Positions 1 through 5,569 are shown, counted from the stretch's first letter. The stretch: 5,692 bases of DNA from DASXTS01 sp036505275 (GCA_036505275.1 DASXTS010000274.1:1-5692), one strand, 5' to 3'. Notes: generated from the letters alone by a model not told the origin. Program-made: numbers and translations.

Positions 1-483
1 CTCGATCTTGACATTCACGCTACGCAGGGGGGTCGTGGCCGGCCCCTTCAGGACACTGCCGTCGGCGGCGTTGAACTGGCTGCCGTGGCCCTTGACGCAG
101 GTGATGACGTCGTTCTGCGGCGGATCGACGGTGAAGCCCTGGTGGGTGCAGGTCGGGTCGTACCCCTTGACGGTCCCGGCGGTCGGCTGCACGAGCAGCA
201 CCATCCCGTTCGGGCTGTTCACGATGACGCCGCCGCCGACCGGCACGGCGGACAGCTTGGCCAGGGCGCCGCCGGTGCCACCGGTGCCGCCGGAGCCACC
301 GGTGGTGGTCGTCGTGGTGGCCGCACCGCCGGTTCCGCTGCCGGCGCCGGTGGTGGTGCCGGTGCCGCCCGAGCCGCCACCGCACGCGGTGGCCAGGGCG
401 CCGGGCGCGAGCAGGCTCACCACCAGACCGCACAGCACCTGGCGGCGGGACGGGTCGGTCGGGCCGTGGGGCCGAGCGGTCAC
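1..483 (-). CDS. Rieske-type [2Fe-2S] lipoprotein, Tat-exported (3' end cut by window)
   Basis: The reading frame is open from a GTG at 483 to the window edge: 161 codons with no stop, probably only a few residues short. The N-terminus has a twin-arginine signal (SRRQVL, residues 12-17), a hydrophobic stretch (about 16-31) and a relaxed lipobox ending at Cys34 (LATAC). It is therefore probably exported folded and lipid-anchored outside the membrane. Residues 35-72 are a Gly/Thr/Ser linker with six consecutive Thr. The Rieske domain follows, with box I CTHQGF (Cys112, His114) and box II CVKGHGSQF (Cys129, His133), then NAADGSV and KGPATTPL as is usual for small actinobacterial Rieske proteins. 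Two oddities: box II has three residues between Cys and His instead of two, and neither box has the second Cys that forms the disulfide in bc1-type Rieske proteins. The start overlaps the stop of the upstream DHODH-like gene by 4 bases (GTGA) behind a strong AGGAGG. The electron partner is unknown. The family call is firm; the role is not. Confidence 0.9.
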   Translation of the reverse strand, partial: MTARPHGPTDPSRRQVLCGLVVSLLAPGALATACGGGSGGTGTTTGAGSGTGGAATTTTTTGGSGGTGGTGGALAKLSAVPVGGGVIVNSPNGMVLLVQPTAGTVKGYDPTCTHQGFTVDPPQNDVITCVKGHGSQFNAADGSVLKGPATTPLRSVNVKIE

Positions 484-1505
484 GAATGCCTCCTGCGCAG
501 AGTCCGGCCTGCCGCCTGACGCATACGATCCGGCGGCTCGGATCGTTCAATCCGGCGCAGCAGGGACCGGATCCGCAGCCCGTGCAGCGGTGCGAGAGCG
601 TACCCGGGATAGCTGGTCAGCCAGCTTGCGCTGCCCAGGCTGACGGCATCCGCGCCGGCCCAGAAGAACTCGCGGCAGTCGTCGTACGACCTGATCCCGC
701 CGCTGCCGATGATCGGCAGGGTGATCCCGGCGTCACGCAGCTCGGCGATCACCCGCAGCGCGATCGGTTTGATGGCCCGGCCGGAGAGCCCGCCGTAGCG
801 GTTGGCCAGCCAGGGCGTGCCGGTGCGCGGATCCAGCCGCAACGCCTTCACGGTGTTGATCGCGGTGAGCGCCGAGACGCCGTGCTCGGCGGCGAGCCTG
901 GCGTGCGCGACGTAGTCGAAGTCCGGTGACAGCTTGAGGATCACCGGGTGGTGACTGCGCGGCACGGCGCTGGCCAGCACGTCCTCGATGATCGCTGTGA
1001 AGTCGAAGTTGACGTTGTGGCAGGACACGTTGAACTCGACGGCCGCGATGTCGCCGGTCGGGACGGCCTTGTTCACGGTCTCGACAAGGGTGACGAACTC
1101 GTCGGCCGAGAACCCGCCGAGCGAGATGATGGTGTTCTGGTCGCGGGTGCGCGGGTAGTAGTCGCGCAGGTAGGCGTCCAGGCCGACGTTTGCCCAGCCG
1201 AAAGCGTTCAACCAGCCGGCGTCGGTGCGCCGCAGCACGGTGGCGTAGCGGCGCAGCAGCCGCGGCAGCTCGGCGAGCCGCCAGTCGGTGCGGGTGGTGA
1301 AGTGACCCTCGCGCGGCTGCTCGGTCAGGGTGCGGGTGGTGACCGCGCCGAACCTGCTCAGCGGCACGAACGTGGAGATCGGGCTCATGCCGAACCGGAC
1401 CACCGGGGTGTCGGCCACCCCGTAGCCGAGCAGGCTGGCCGAGGTGACGAGCCGGTTCCGCAGCCGGATGTCGCCGAGCCGCACCGCGGCCGCCGGGCCG
1501 GTCAC
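480..1505 (-). CDS. Dihydroorotate dehydrogenase (class 1-like) family FMN oxidoreductase
   Basis: 341 residues from a GTG that overlaps the upstream stop by 4 bases, with GGAG 5 bases ahead. The frame stays open far upstream, but that part is a shadow of ribH and the PH-protein gene. Family marks of the FMN-binding TIM barrel: NAFGWANVG (100-108; compare NxxGxxN of class 1A), FNVSCHNV (158-165; Cys162 at the class-1 catalytic base position), LKLSPDFD (190-197, Lys191), AINT (215-218), GGLSGRAIKPIA (238-249) and the phosphate-binding IIGSGGI (265-271) with GADAVSLGSA (284-293). There is no N-terminal membrane helix, so it is not a typical class 2 quinone-linked enzyme. It is likely cytosolic and is slightly longer than class 1A enzymes (about 310). 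Oddities from recalled alignment to Lactococcus DHODA: the Lys43 position (FMN and orotate contact) is Arg58, and the Pro after the catalytic Cys is His163. It may be a DHODH paralogue with another substrate. No pyrK-like partner is adjacent; a Rieske gene follows. Confidence 0.85.
   Translation of the reverse strand: MTGPAAAVRLGDIRLRNRLVTSASLLGYGVADTPVVRFGMSPISTFVPLSRFGAVTTRTLTEQPREGHFTTRTDWRLAELPRLLRRYATVLRRTDAGWLNAFGWANVGLDAYLRDYYPRTRDQNTIISLGGFSADEFVTLVETVNKAVPTGDIAAVEFNVSCHNVNFDFTAIIEDVLASAVPRSHHPVILKLSPDFDYVAHARLAAEHGVSALTAINTVKALRLDPRTGTPWLANRYGGLSGRAIKPIALRVIAELRDAGITLPIIGSGGIRSYDDCREFFWAGADAVSLGSASWLTSYPGYALAPLHGLRIRSLLRRIERSEPPDRMRQAAGRTLRRRHS
489..494 (-). promoter_or_regulatory. 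Ribosome binding site of the Rieske gene
   Basis: A perfect AGGAGG on the minus strand lies 5 bases before the GTG start at 483, inside the last codons of the DHODH-like gene. It fixes the start choice and suggests that the Rieske protein is translated efficiently in its own right, in addition to coupling through the GTGA overlap. Confidence 0.85.
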
Positions 1506-2086
1506 TGCTGCTCCGGCTGTCGGTGCGGCTCGGGCTGTCGGTGCGGCTCGGGCTGTCGGCGCGGCTCGGGCTGCGGCTCGGGCTCTCGGCGCGGCGACTC
1601 GGGTGGGGGCTGCGGGTCGGCCGGGGGCTGCGGGTCGGCCGCGACCACCGGCGCGTAGCGGCGGTGCAGTTCCCGGAGCCGGGTGATGGCAGCCACCGCG
1701 TGGCGGCGGTCGGCCGCCTGGATCGCCATCACCGCGATGTATTCGTCGTCGGGCAGCTCCAGCCGGGCCCAGGGCGCCCCCTCCGGGAACGACACCCGTA
1801 GCACAAGGGCCCACGGCAGCTGGTGGCTTCCGATGATGTTGCGCACGTGCACGCCGTTGGCGTCGGCCCGCACCCTGGGCCGGGCGAACAGCAGCGCGGC
1901 ACCGGCCAGCAGCACCCCGAGCAGCACCATGGCCACCTGGTCCGCGGTGCGGAAGTACACACCGGTGTCGCTGCGCCGCAGCAGCGCGCCGACCACGCTG
2001 AAGAACGCGATCAGCGCCACGGCCATGGCGACGGCGATCCAGCGGGCCCGCCGCGGGCGGACGTCGAGGCTGTGCTCGGTGCTCAC
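1502..2086 (-). CDS. Two-helix membrane protein with bacterial PH-like domain and repeat tail
   Basis: 194 residues from a GTG overlapping the ribH stop by 4 bases. After a short basic N-terminus (RPRRAR) come two predicted membrane helices, about residues 16-36 (WIAVAMAVALIAFF...) and 50-68 (QVAMVLLGVLLAGAALLFA), separated by a short loop. Residues 69-146 form a soluble domain (RPRVRADANGVHVRN, then LPWALVLRVSFPEG, WARLELPDDEYIAVMAIQ and a final helix ITRLRELHRRY), resembling the actinobacterial PH (bPH6-like) family. The tail, residues 147-194, is almost only Pro, Glu, Gln, Arg, Asp and Ala, with repeated ADPQPP and QPEPHR units, and is surely disordered. From memory, Mycobacterium tuberculosis has a similar membrane protein (Rv1417) directly after ribH, so the pairing with riboflavin genes appears conserved. 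Its function is not known; a role in the membrane near flavin synthesis or transport is only a guess. No strong ribosome binding site is seen, so translation probably depends on coupling to ribH. Confidence 0.82.
   Translation of the reverse strand: MSTEHSLDVRPRRARWIAVAMAVALIAFFSVVGALLRRSDTGVYFRTADQVAMVLLGVLLAGAALLFARPRVRADANGVHVRNIIGSHQLPWALVLRVSFPEGAPWARLELPDDEYIAVMAIQAADRRHAVAAITRLRELHRRYAPVVAADPQPPADPQPPPESPRREPEPQPEPRRQPEPHRQPEPHRQPEQQ
1511..1514 (-). promoter_or_regulatory. Ribosome binding site of the DHODH-like gene
   Basis: GGAG on the minus strand sits 5 bases before the GTG at 1505, within the final codons of the PH-protein gene. It supports the short start at 1505 rather than any of the upstream in-frame starts. 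Confidence 0.6.
1515..1568. repeat. Three tandem 18-bp units coding QPEPHR-type hexapeptides
   Basis: On the plus strand the unit ggctgtcggtgcggctcg occurs at 1515-1532 and 1533-1550 without a mismatch, and at 1551-1568 with one mismatch. Shorter, degenerate copies continue to about 1601. The unit length is a multiple of three, so copy changes keep the PH-protein frame and only lengthen or shorten its disordered tail. Confidence 0.9.
1605..1640. repeat. Two perfect tandem 18-bp units coding ADPQPP repeats
   Basis: The plus-strand unit gggggctgcgggtcggcc is present twice without mismatch at 1605-1622 and 1623-1640. It encodes the repeated ADPQPP at the start of the PH-protein tail and is a different unit from the QPEPHR array just downstream in the gene. 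Confidence 0.9.
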
Positions 2087-2553
2087 CCGAGGTCTCGCAG
2101 TACCAGGGCGGTGTGCAGCGCGGCCAGGCACGCCTCGAAGCCCTTGTCCTCGGTGGACTCCGGCAGCCCGCAGCGTGCCAGCGCCTGCTCCTCGGTGTCG
2201 CAGGTGAGCACGCCGTTGCCGACCGGCGTGGACTCATCCAGGGCGACCCTGGTCAGGCCGGCGGTCACCGCGTCGCACACGTACTCGAAGTGTGGCGTGC
2301 CGCCACGGATCACCACGCCGAGGGCGACCACGGCGTGGTGCGTCCGGGCGAGCGCCTGGCAGACCACCGGTAGCTCGACCGCGCCGGGCACGCGGACCAC
2401 CGTCGGCTCCGCCACCCCGGCCTTCGCCGCGGCGGCCAGCGCGCGCTCCAGCAGCGCGCCGGTGATCCGCTCGTGCCACCGGGTGGCGGCAATGGCCAGC
2501 CGCAGACCGGTGGCATCCGGCACCTCGACGGCGGGCCGGCCCTGGCCGCTCAC
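2083..2553 (-). CDS. ribH: 6,7-dimethyl-8-ribityllumazine synthase
   Basis: 156 residues, the usual length for the family. The enzyme condenses 5-amino-6-ribitylamino-uracil with 3,4-dihydroxy-2-butanone 4-phosphate to give lumazine, the penultimate step of riboflavin synthesis, and forms pentameric or icosahedral assemblies. Seen in the sequence: the substrate-stacking Trp26 in RWHERIT, VPGAVELP (55-62), LGVVIRGGTPHFEYVCDAVT (78-97) with the catalytic His88, GNGVLTCDTEEQALARCG (112-129), and EDKGFEA (135-141) near the C-terminus. The GTG start overlaps the ribBA stop by 4 bases (GTGA). The frame is open well upstream, but that part is a shadow of ribBA. Only a weak AGGA about 12 bases ahead is visible, so coupling to ribBA translation is likely. 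The gene is followed by the PH-protein gene with the same kind of overlap. Confidence 0.97.
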   Translation of the reverse strand: MSGQGRPAVEVPDATGLRLAIAATRWHERITGALLERALAAAAKAGVAEPTVVRVPGAVELPVVCQALARTHHAVVALGVVIRGGTPHFEYVCDAVTAGLTRVALDESTPVGNGVLTCDTEEQALARCGLPESTEDKGFEACLAALHTALVLRDLG

Positions 2554-3812
2554 GGCGCGCTCACTTCCTGACCCAGGTTCACCGGGCTGTCCAGGGAGGT
2601 GTCCAGCTCGTGCAGCTCGTGGCCGAGCCGGTCGCGCTTGGTGCGCAGGTAGTGCAGGTTCTCCGGGTTGGGCCGGATGGGCAGCGGCTCCTTCCCGACC
2701 ACCCGCAGCCCGTAGCCCTCCAGGCCGACCCGCTTGGCCGGGTTGTTGGTCAGCAGCCGCATCGAGCGCACCCCGAGGTCGACCAGGATCTGCGCGCCGG
2801 TGCCGTAGTCGCGGGCGTCCGCCGGCAGCCCGAGCGCGAGGTTCGCCTCCACCGTGTCGTGGCCGGCGTCCTGCAGCTGGTAGGCCTGCAGCTTGTGCAT
2901 CAGCCCGATGCCCCGCCCCTCGTGACCGCGGACGTACAGCACCACGCCACGGCCCTCGGCGGCGACCGCGGCCAGCGCCGCGTCCAGCTGGGGCCCGCAG
3001 TCGCAGCGCAGCGAGCCGAACACATCCCCGGTCAGGCACTCGGAGTGGACCCTGACCAGTACGTCCTCGCCATCGCCGATTTCCCCGCTGACGAGCGCAA
3101 TGTGCTCGATGCCGTCGATAAGGCTGTCGTAGCCGACCGCGCGGAACTCGCCGTGCACGGTGGGGATCCGCGCCTCGGCCACCTTCGCGACCTGCTTCTC
3201 GAACCGCCGCCGGTAGGCGATGAGGTCCGCGATGGCGATCAACGGCAGGTCGTGCTCGGCCGCGAACACCTCCAGCTCGGGAAAACGGGCCATCTCCCCG
3301 TCGTCCTTCTGGCTGACGATCTCGCACAGCGCACCGGCCGGACTGAGCCCGGCCATCCTGGCCAGGTCGACGGCCGCCTCGGTGTGGCCGGGCCGGCGCA
3401 GGACGCCGCCCTCCTTGGCGCGCAGCGGGACGACGTGTCCGGGCCGCAGGAAGTCGCCGGCGGTCGCGGCGGGGTCGGCCAGCAGCTTGATCGTCCTGGC
3501 CCGGTCGGCCGCTGAGATCCCGGTGGTGACACCGTGCTTGGCGTCCACCGTGACGGTGTACGCGGTGCGCAGCCGGTCCTGCGCCGGGTACATCGGCGGC
3601 AGGTCCAGCCGGTCGCAGGTCTCGCCGGTGAGCGCCACGCAGATGTACCCGGACGTGTACCGCACCATGAACGCGACCAGCTCCGGCGTCGCCATCTGAG
3701 CCGCGAAGATCAGGTCGCCCTCGTTCTCCCGGTCCTCGTCGTCCACCACGATCACCGGGCGCCCCTCGGCGATGGCGGCGATCGCTCGCTCGATCGTGCT
3801 GATGTTCGTCAT
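2550..3812 (-). CDS. ribBA: Bifunctional DHBP synthase / GTP cyclohydrolase II
   Basis: 420 residues, a normal RibBA fusion. The N-terminal half (about 1-200) makes 3,4-dihydroxy-2-butanone 4-phosphate from ribulose 5-phosphate. It carries DDEDRENEGDL (24-34), HGVTTGISAADRA (93-105), RPGHVVPL (123-130) and GGVLRRPGHTEAAVDLA (135-151). The C-terminal half (about 205-400) opens the GTP ring. It has the zinc-binding Cys set in SECLTGDVFGSLRCDCG (Cys259, Cys270, Cys272), the GHEGRGIGL loop (296-304), AYQLQD with Tyr311 at the position of E. coli Tyr105, ARDYGTGAQ (333-341) and LLTNNPAKR (353-361). Keeping that Tyr argues for the ordinary reaction rather than the Met variant described in a Streptomyces paralogue. 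Both halves look active. The ATG at 3812 overlaps the ribE stop (ATGA), with a GGAG 11 bases ahead (3824-3827). It is the only ATG start among the complete genes here. Confidence 0.97.
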   Translation of the reverse strand: MTNISTIERAIAAIAEGRPVIVVDDEDRENEGDLIFAAQMATPELVAFMVRYTSGYICVALTGETCDRLDLPPMYPAQDRLRTAYTVTVDAKHGVTTGISAADRARTIKLLADPAATAGDFLRPGHVVPLRAKEGGVLRRPGHTEAAVDLARMAGLSPAGALCEIVSQKDDGEMARFPELEVFAAEHDLPLIAIADLIAYRRRFEKQVAKVAEARIPTVHGEFRAVGYDSLIDGIEHIALVSGEIGDGEDVLVRVHSECLTGDVFGSLRCDCGPQLDAALAAVAAEGRGVVLYVRGHEGRGIGLMHKLQAYQLQDAGHDTVEANLALGLPADARDYGTGAQILVDLGVRSMRLLTNNPAKRVGLEGYGLRVVGKEPLPIRPNPENLHYLRTKRDRLGHELHELDTSLDSPVNLGQEVSAP

Positions 3813-4462
3813 GTCGTGCTCGACTCCACGGCCGCATTCTCCTCCTCGGCGGCCGGCGGCTGCCGCGTGCCGAGGTGCGGTGCGGTGAGCCGCTCGACAT
3901 ATTTGGCCACGACGTCGACCTCCAGGTTGACCAGGTCGCCGACCTTGCGCACGCCGAGCGTGGTGAGCCGCAGCGTGGTAGGGATCAGGCTCACGGTGAA
4001 GTCGGTGTCGGTGAGGTTCGCCACGGTCAGCGACACGCCGTCCACCGTGATCGAGCCCTTGAGCACGACATAGCGGGCCAGCTCGGGGGGCAGCGAGATG
4101 CGCACCAGCTCCCAGTGCTCGGCGGGCTCGCGGCCGAGCACCCGGCCGGTGCCGTCGACGTGGCCCTGCACCAGGTGCCCGCCGAGCCGGTGGCCGAGCG
4201 CCGCGGCCCGTTCCAGGTTCACCCGGTCCCCCGGCGCGACGCCGGCCAGGCTGGACCTGCGCAGCGTCTCCAGCATCACATCGGCGGTGAAGCTGCCGTC
4301 CCGCACCTCGACCACCGTGAGGCACACGCCGTTCACCGCAATCGAGTCGCCGTGTCTGGCGTCCCCGGTGGCCAGCGGGCCGGCCACGGTGATCCGCGCC
4401 GCGTGGGTCAGCTCGGTGACCTCGGTCACCTCGCCCAGCTCCTCGACAATGCCGGTGAACAC
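3809..4462 (-). CDS. ribE: Riboflavin synthase, alpha subunit
   Basis: 217 residues, also named ribC in other schemes. The enzyme dismutates two lumazines into riboflavin plus the pyrimidine that RibH reuses, and usually acts as a trimer. The two homologous barrels are clear: barrel 1 starts with the classic MFTGIVEELG and has GDSIAVNGVCLTVV (38-51, Cys47), and the linker LGGHLVQGHVDG (93-104) leads into barrel 2 with LKGSITVDGVSLTV (134-147) and IPTTLRLTTLG (160-170). The trimerising C-terminal helix is EVDVVAKYVERL (181-192). Residues 193-217 form a polar, acidic tail (AAEEENAAVESSTT at the end) that is longer than in many family members and probably disordered. The start is GTG at 4462, 6 bases after the ribD stop, with GAGGAG just upstream. 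Its stop overlaps the ribBA start by 4 bases. Confidence 0.97.
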   Translation of the reverse strand: MFTGIVEELGEVTEVTELTHAARITVAGPLATGDARHGDSIAVNGVCLTVVEVRDGSFTADVMLETLRRSSLAGVAPGDRVNLERAAALGHRLGGHLVQGHVDGTGRVLGREPAEHWELVRISLPPELARYVVLKGSITVDGVSLTVANLTDTDFTVSLIPTTLRLTTLGVRKVGDLVNLEVDVVAKYVERLTAPHLGTRQPPAAEEENAAVESSTT

Positions 4463-4468
4463 GTGGCG

Positions 4469-5569
4469 TTACTCCTCGGTGCTGGCGTCGATGCGTCGTG
4501 TCGGCGTGGCGCTGATCCGCAGATCGGGGCCGATGATGGTGACGTCCTCCAACTCCAGCCGGATGGCGTCGCCGATCGTGCCGACGCCGGTGCCGGCCAA
4601 CGCGGCCGGACCGTCGCCGAGCAGCGCCGGGGCAAGGTAGCCGAGCACCCGGTGCACGCAGCCGGCGGCGAGGTACGCACCGGCAAGCGTCGGGCCGCCC
4701 TCCAGCAGCACGTCCACCACGCCGCGCGCGGCGAGCTCGCGCAGCACCTCGTGCGGGTCGTGGCTGGCCAGCCGCAGGGTGGGCGCCGCGCCGTCATTGA
4801 GCCGCGCATCTGGTCGTAGCTCGCGGTGGCCGACCACCACCCGAAGCGGTTGCCTGCCCACCGGGCAGCCGTGCTCGTCCCGCACGGTCAGCGCCGGGTC
4901 GTCGGCGAGCGCCGTGCCGGTGCCGACCACGACGGCGTCGACGGTCGCCCTGATCGCGTGCACGTCGGCCCTGGACGGCGCCGAGCTGATCCACCGGCTG
5001 GTGCCGTCGGCGGCGGCCACCCGCCCGTCGAGGGTGGCGGCGAACTTCCAGGTCACGAACGGCGTGCCGGTGCGCGTGAAGTGCAGCCACGCGCGCAGCT
5101 GGCCGCGCTCGACCTCCTCGCGGAGCAGACCGTGGTGCACGGCGACGCCGTTGGCGCGCAGCACACCCGCACCGCCGCGGGCGGCCGCGCTGGGGTCCTC
5201 GACGGCGTAGTGCACGGTGGCGATGCCGGCTGCCATGAGGGCGTCGGTGCACGGCGGGGTGCGGCCGTGGTGCGCACACGGCTCCAGGGTGACGACGGCC
5301 GTGCCACCCCTGGCGCGTGCCCCGGCCTGGTGCAGCGCCACCACCTCGGCGTGCCACCCCGGCGGTGGCTCGGTGGCGCCCACGCCGACCTGCATGCCGC
5401 CGGCGTCCAGCACCACGCAACCGACCGGCGGGTTGGGGCTGGTGCTGCCGCGCACCCGTTCGGCGGCCGCAATGGCCCGCCGCATCGCCGCTTTCTGCGA
5501 CGATGTGACATCGTCCCCATCAGACTGGGGAAATTCCACATCCTCGGCGCGCACCTCGAGCGTGCTCAC
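4469..5569 (-). CDS. ribD: Bifunctional pyrimidine deaminase / 5-amino-6-ribosylamino-uracil phosphate reductase
   Basis: 366 residues, also called ribG. The N-terminal zinc deaminase (about 27-165) removes the amino group from the GTP cyclohydrolase II product, and the C-terminal reductase (about 170-355) reduces the ribosyl side chain with NADPH. Deaminase marks: SPNPPVGCVV (44-53), the HAE motif (His73, Glu75) and LEPCAHHGRTPPC (95-107) with Cys98 and Cys107 as zinc ligands. Reductase marks: KFAATLDGRVA (175-185), SRWISS (191-196), GTGTALADDPALTV (216-229) and LLEGGPTLAGAYL (288-300). The GTG at 5569 overlaps the rpe stop by 4 bases, but no good ribosome binding site precedes it. It gives about 28 residues before the first conserved Met29; E. 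coli RibD has only about 6 there. A later start at the ATG 5485-5483 cannot be excluded, although no good binding site is seen there either. The extension is acidic and its DNA holds a cluster of palindromes. Confidence 0.95.
   Translation of the reverse strand: MSTLEVRAEDVEFPQSDGDDVTSSQKAAMRRAIAAAERVRGSTSPNPPVGCVVLDAGGMQVGVGATEPPPGWHAEVVALHQAGARARGGTAVVTLEPCAHHGRTPPCTDALMAAGIATVHYAVEDPSAAARGGAGVLRANGVAVHHGLLREEVERGQLRAWLHFTRTGTPFVTWKFAATLDGRVAAADGTSRWISSAPSRADVHAIRATVDAVVVGTGTALADDPALTVRDEHGCPVGRQPLRVVVGHRELRPDARLNDGAAPTLRLASHDPHEVLRELAARGVVDVLLEGGPTLAGAYLAAGCVHRVLGYLAPALLGDGPAALAGTGVGTIGDAIRLELEDVTIIGPDLRISATPTRRIDASTEE
4472..4477 (-). promoter_or_regulatory. Ribosome binding site of ribE, inside the ribD stop region
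   Basis: The last two Glu codons of ribD plus its stop read GAGGAGTAA on the minus strand. GAGGAG ends 9 bases before the ribE GTG at 4462. This is the only junction in the window without a 4-base overlap, and it has a built-in Shine-Dalgarno sequence instead. Confidence 0.8.
5499..5537. repeat. Palindrome cluster at the 5' end of ribD
   Basis: Three inverted repeats lie side by side. The first is a perfect 17-bp palindrome at 5499-5515 (GACGATGT-G-ACATCGTC). The second is CCCCA (5515-5519) paired with TGGGG (5526-5530) around a 6-base loop. The third is GGAA-A-TTCC at 5529-5537. They fall in the less GC-rich codons of the RibD N-terminal extension, before the conserved deaminase domain. There is no T-run, so they do not form a standard terminator. 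An operator or mRNA structure is possible but unproven. Confidence 0.6.

Noticed and set aside
88..99. Frameshift or sequencing error explaining the unusual Rieske box II
   Set aside because: The difference is one whole extra codon (Cys-Val-Lys-Gly-His), and the frame and family motifs continue on both sides, so a single-base error cannot account for it.
8..643. Plus-strand open frame with a Pro/Val-rich section
   Set aside because: The Pro/Val runs are the complement of the Gly/Thr linker codons of the Rieske lipoprotein, which has clear signal and cluster motifs on the minus strand.
1515..1640. Tandem repeats as a possible CRISPR array
   Set aside because: Units are directly adjacent without spacers, are 18 bp long and encode in-frame hexapeptides.
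1506..2237. N-terminal extension of the DHODH-like frame to an upstream start
   Set aside because: The added 244 residues are low-complexity shadow of ribH and the PH gene. A GTG with a ribosome binding site and the same 4-base overlap exists at 1505.
1823..3055. Long plus-strand open frame (410 codons) antisense to ribBA, ribH and the PH gene
   Set aside because: Its translation is low-complexity Ala/Arg/Gly/Pro with no recognisable domain, and it crosses several well-supported minus-strand genes. Such frames are expected by chance in very GC-rich DNA.
2610..3515. Plus-strand open frame (301 codons) opposite ribBA
   Set aside because: No family resemblance; it mirrors the codon structure of ribBA.
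3875..4819. Plus-strand open frame (314 codons) antisense to ribE and ribD
   Set aside because: It has shadow-type composition (many Asp, Gly, His, Val, Gln) and no motif, while the opposite strand encodes two clear enzymes.
5499..5530. Inverted repeats at the ribD 5' end as a transcription terminator
   Set aside because: There is no run of T after either stem on either strand, and the position inside a coding frame argues against a factor-independent terminator.
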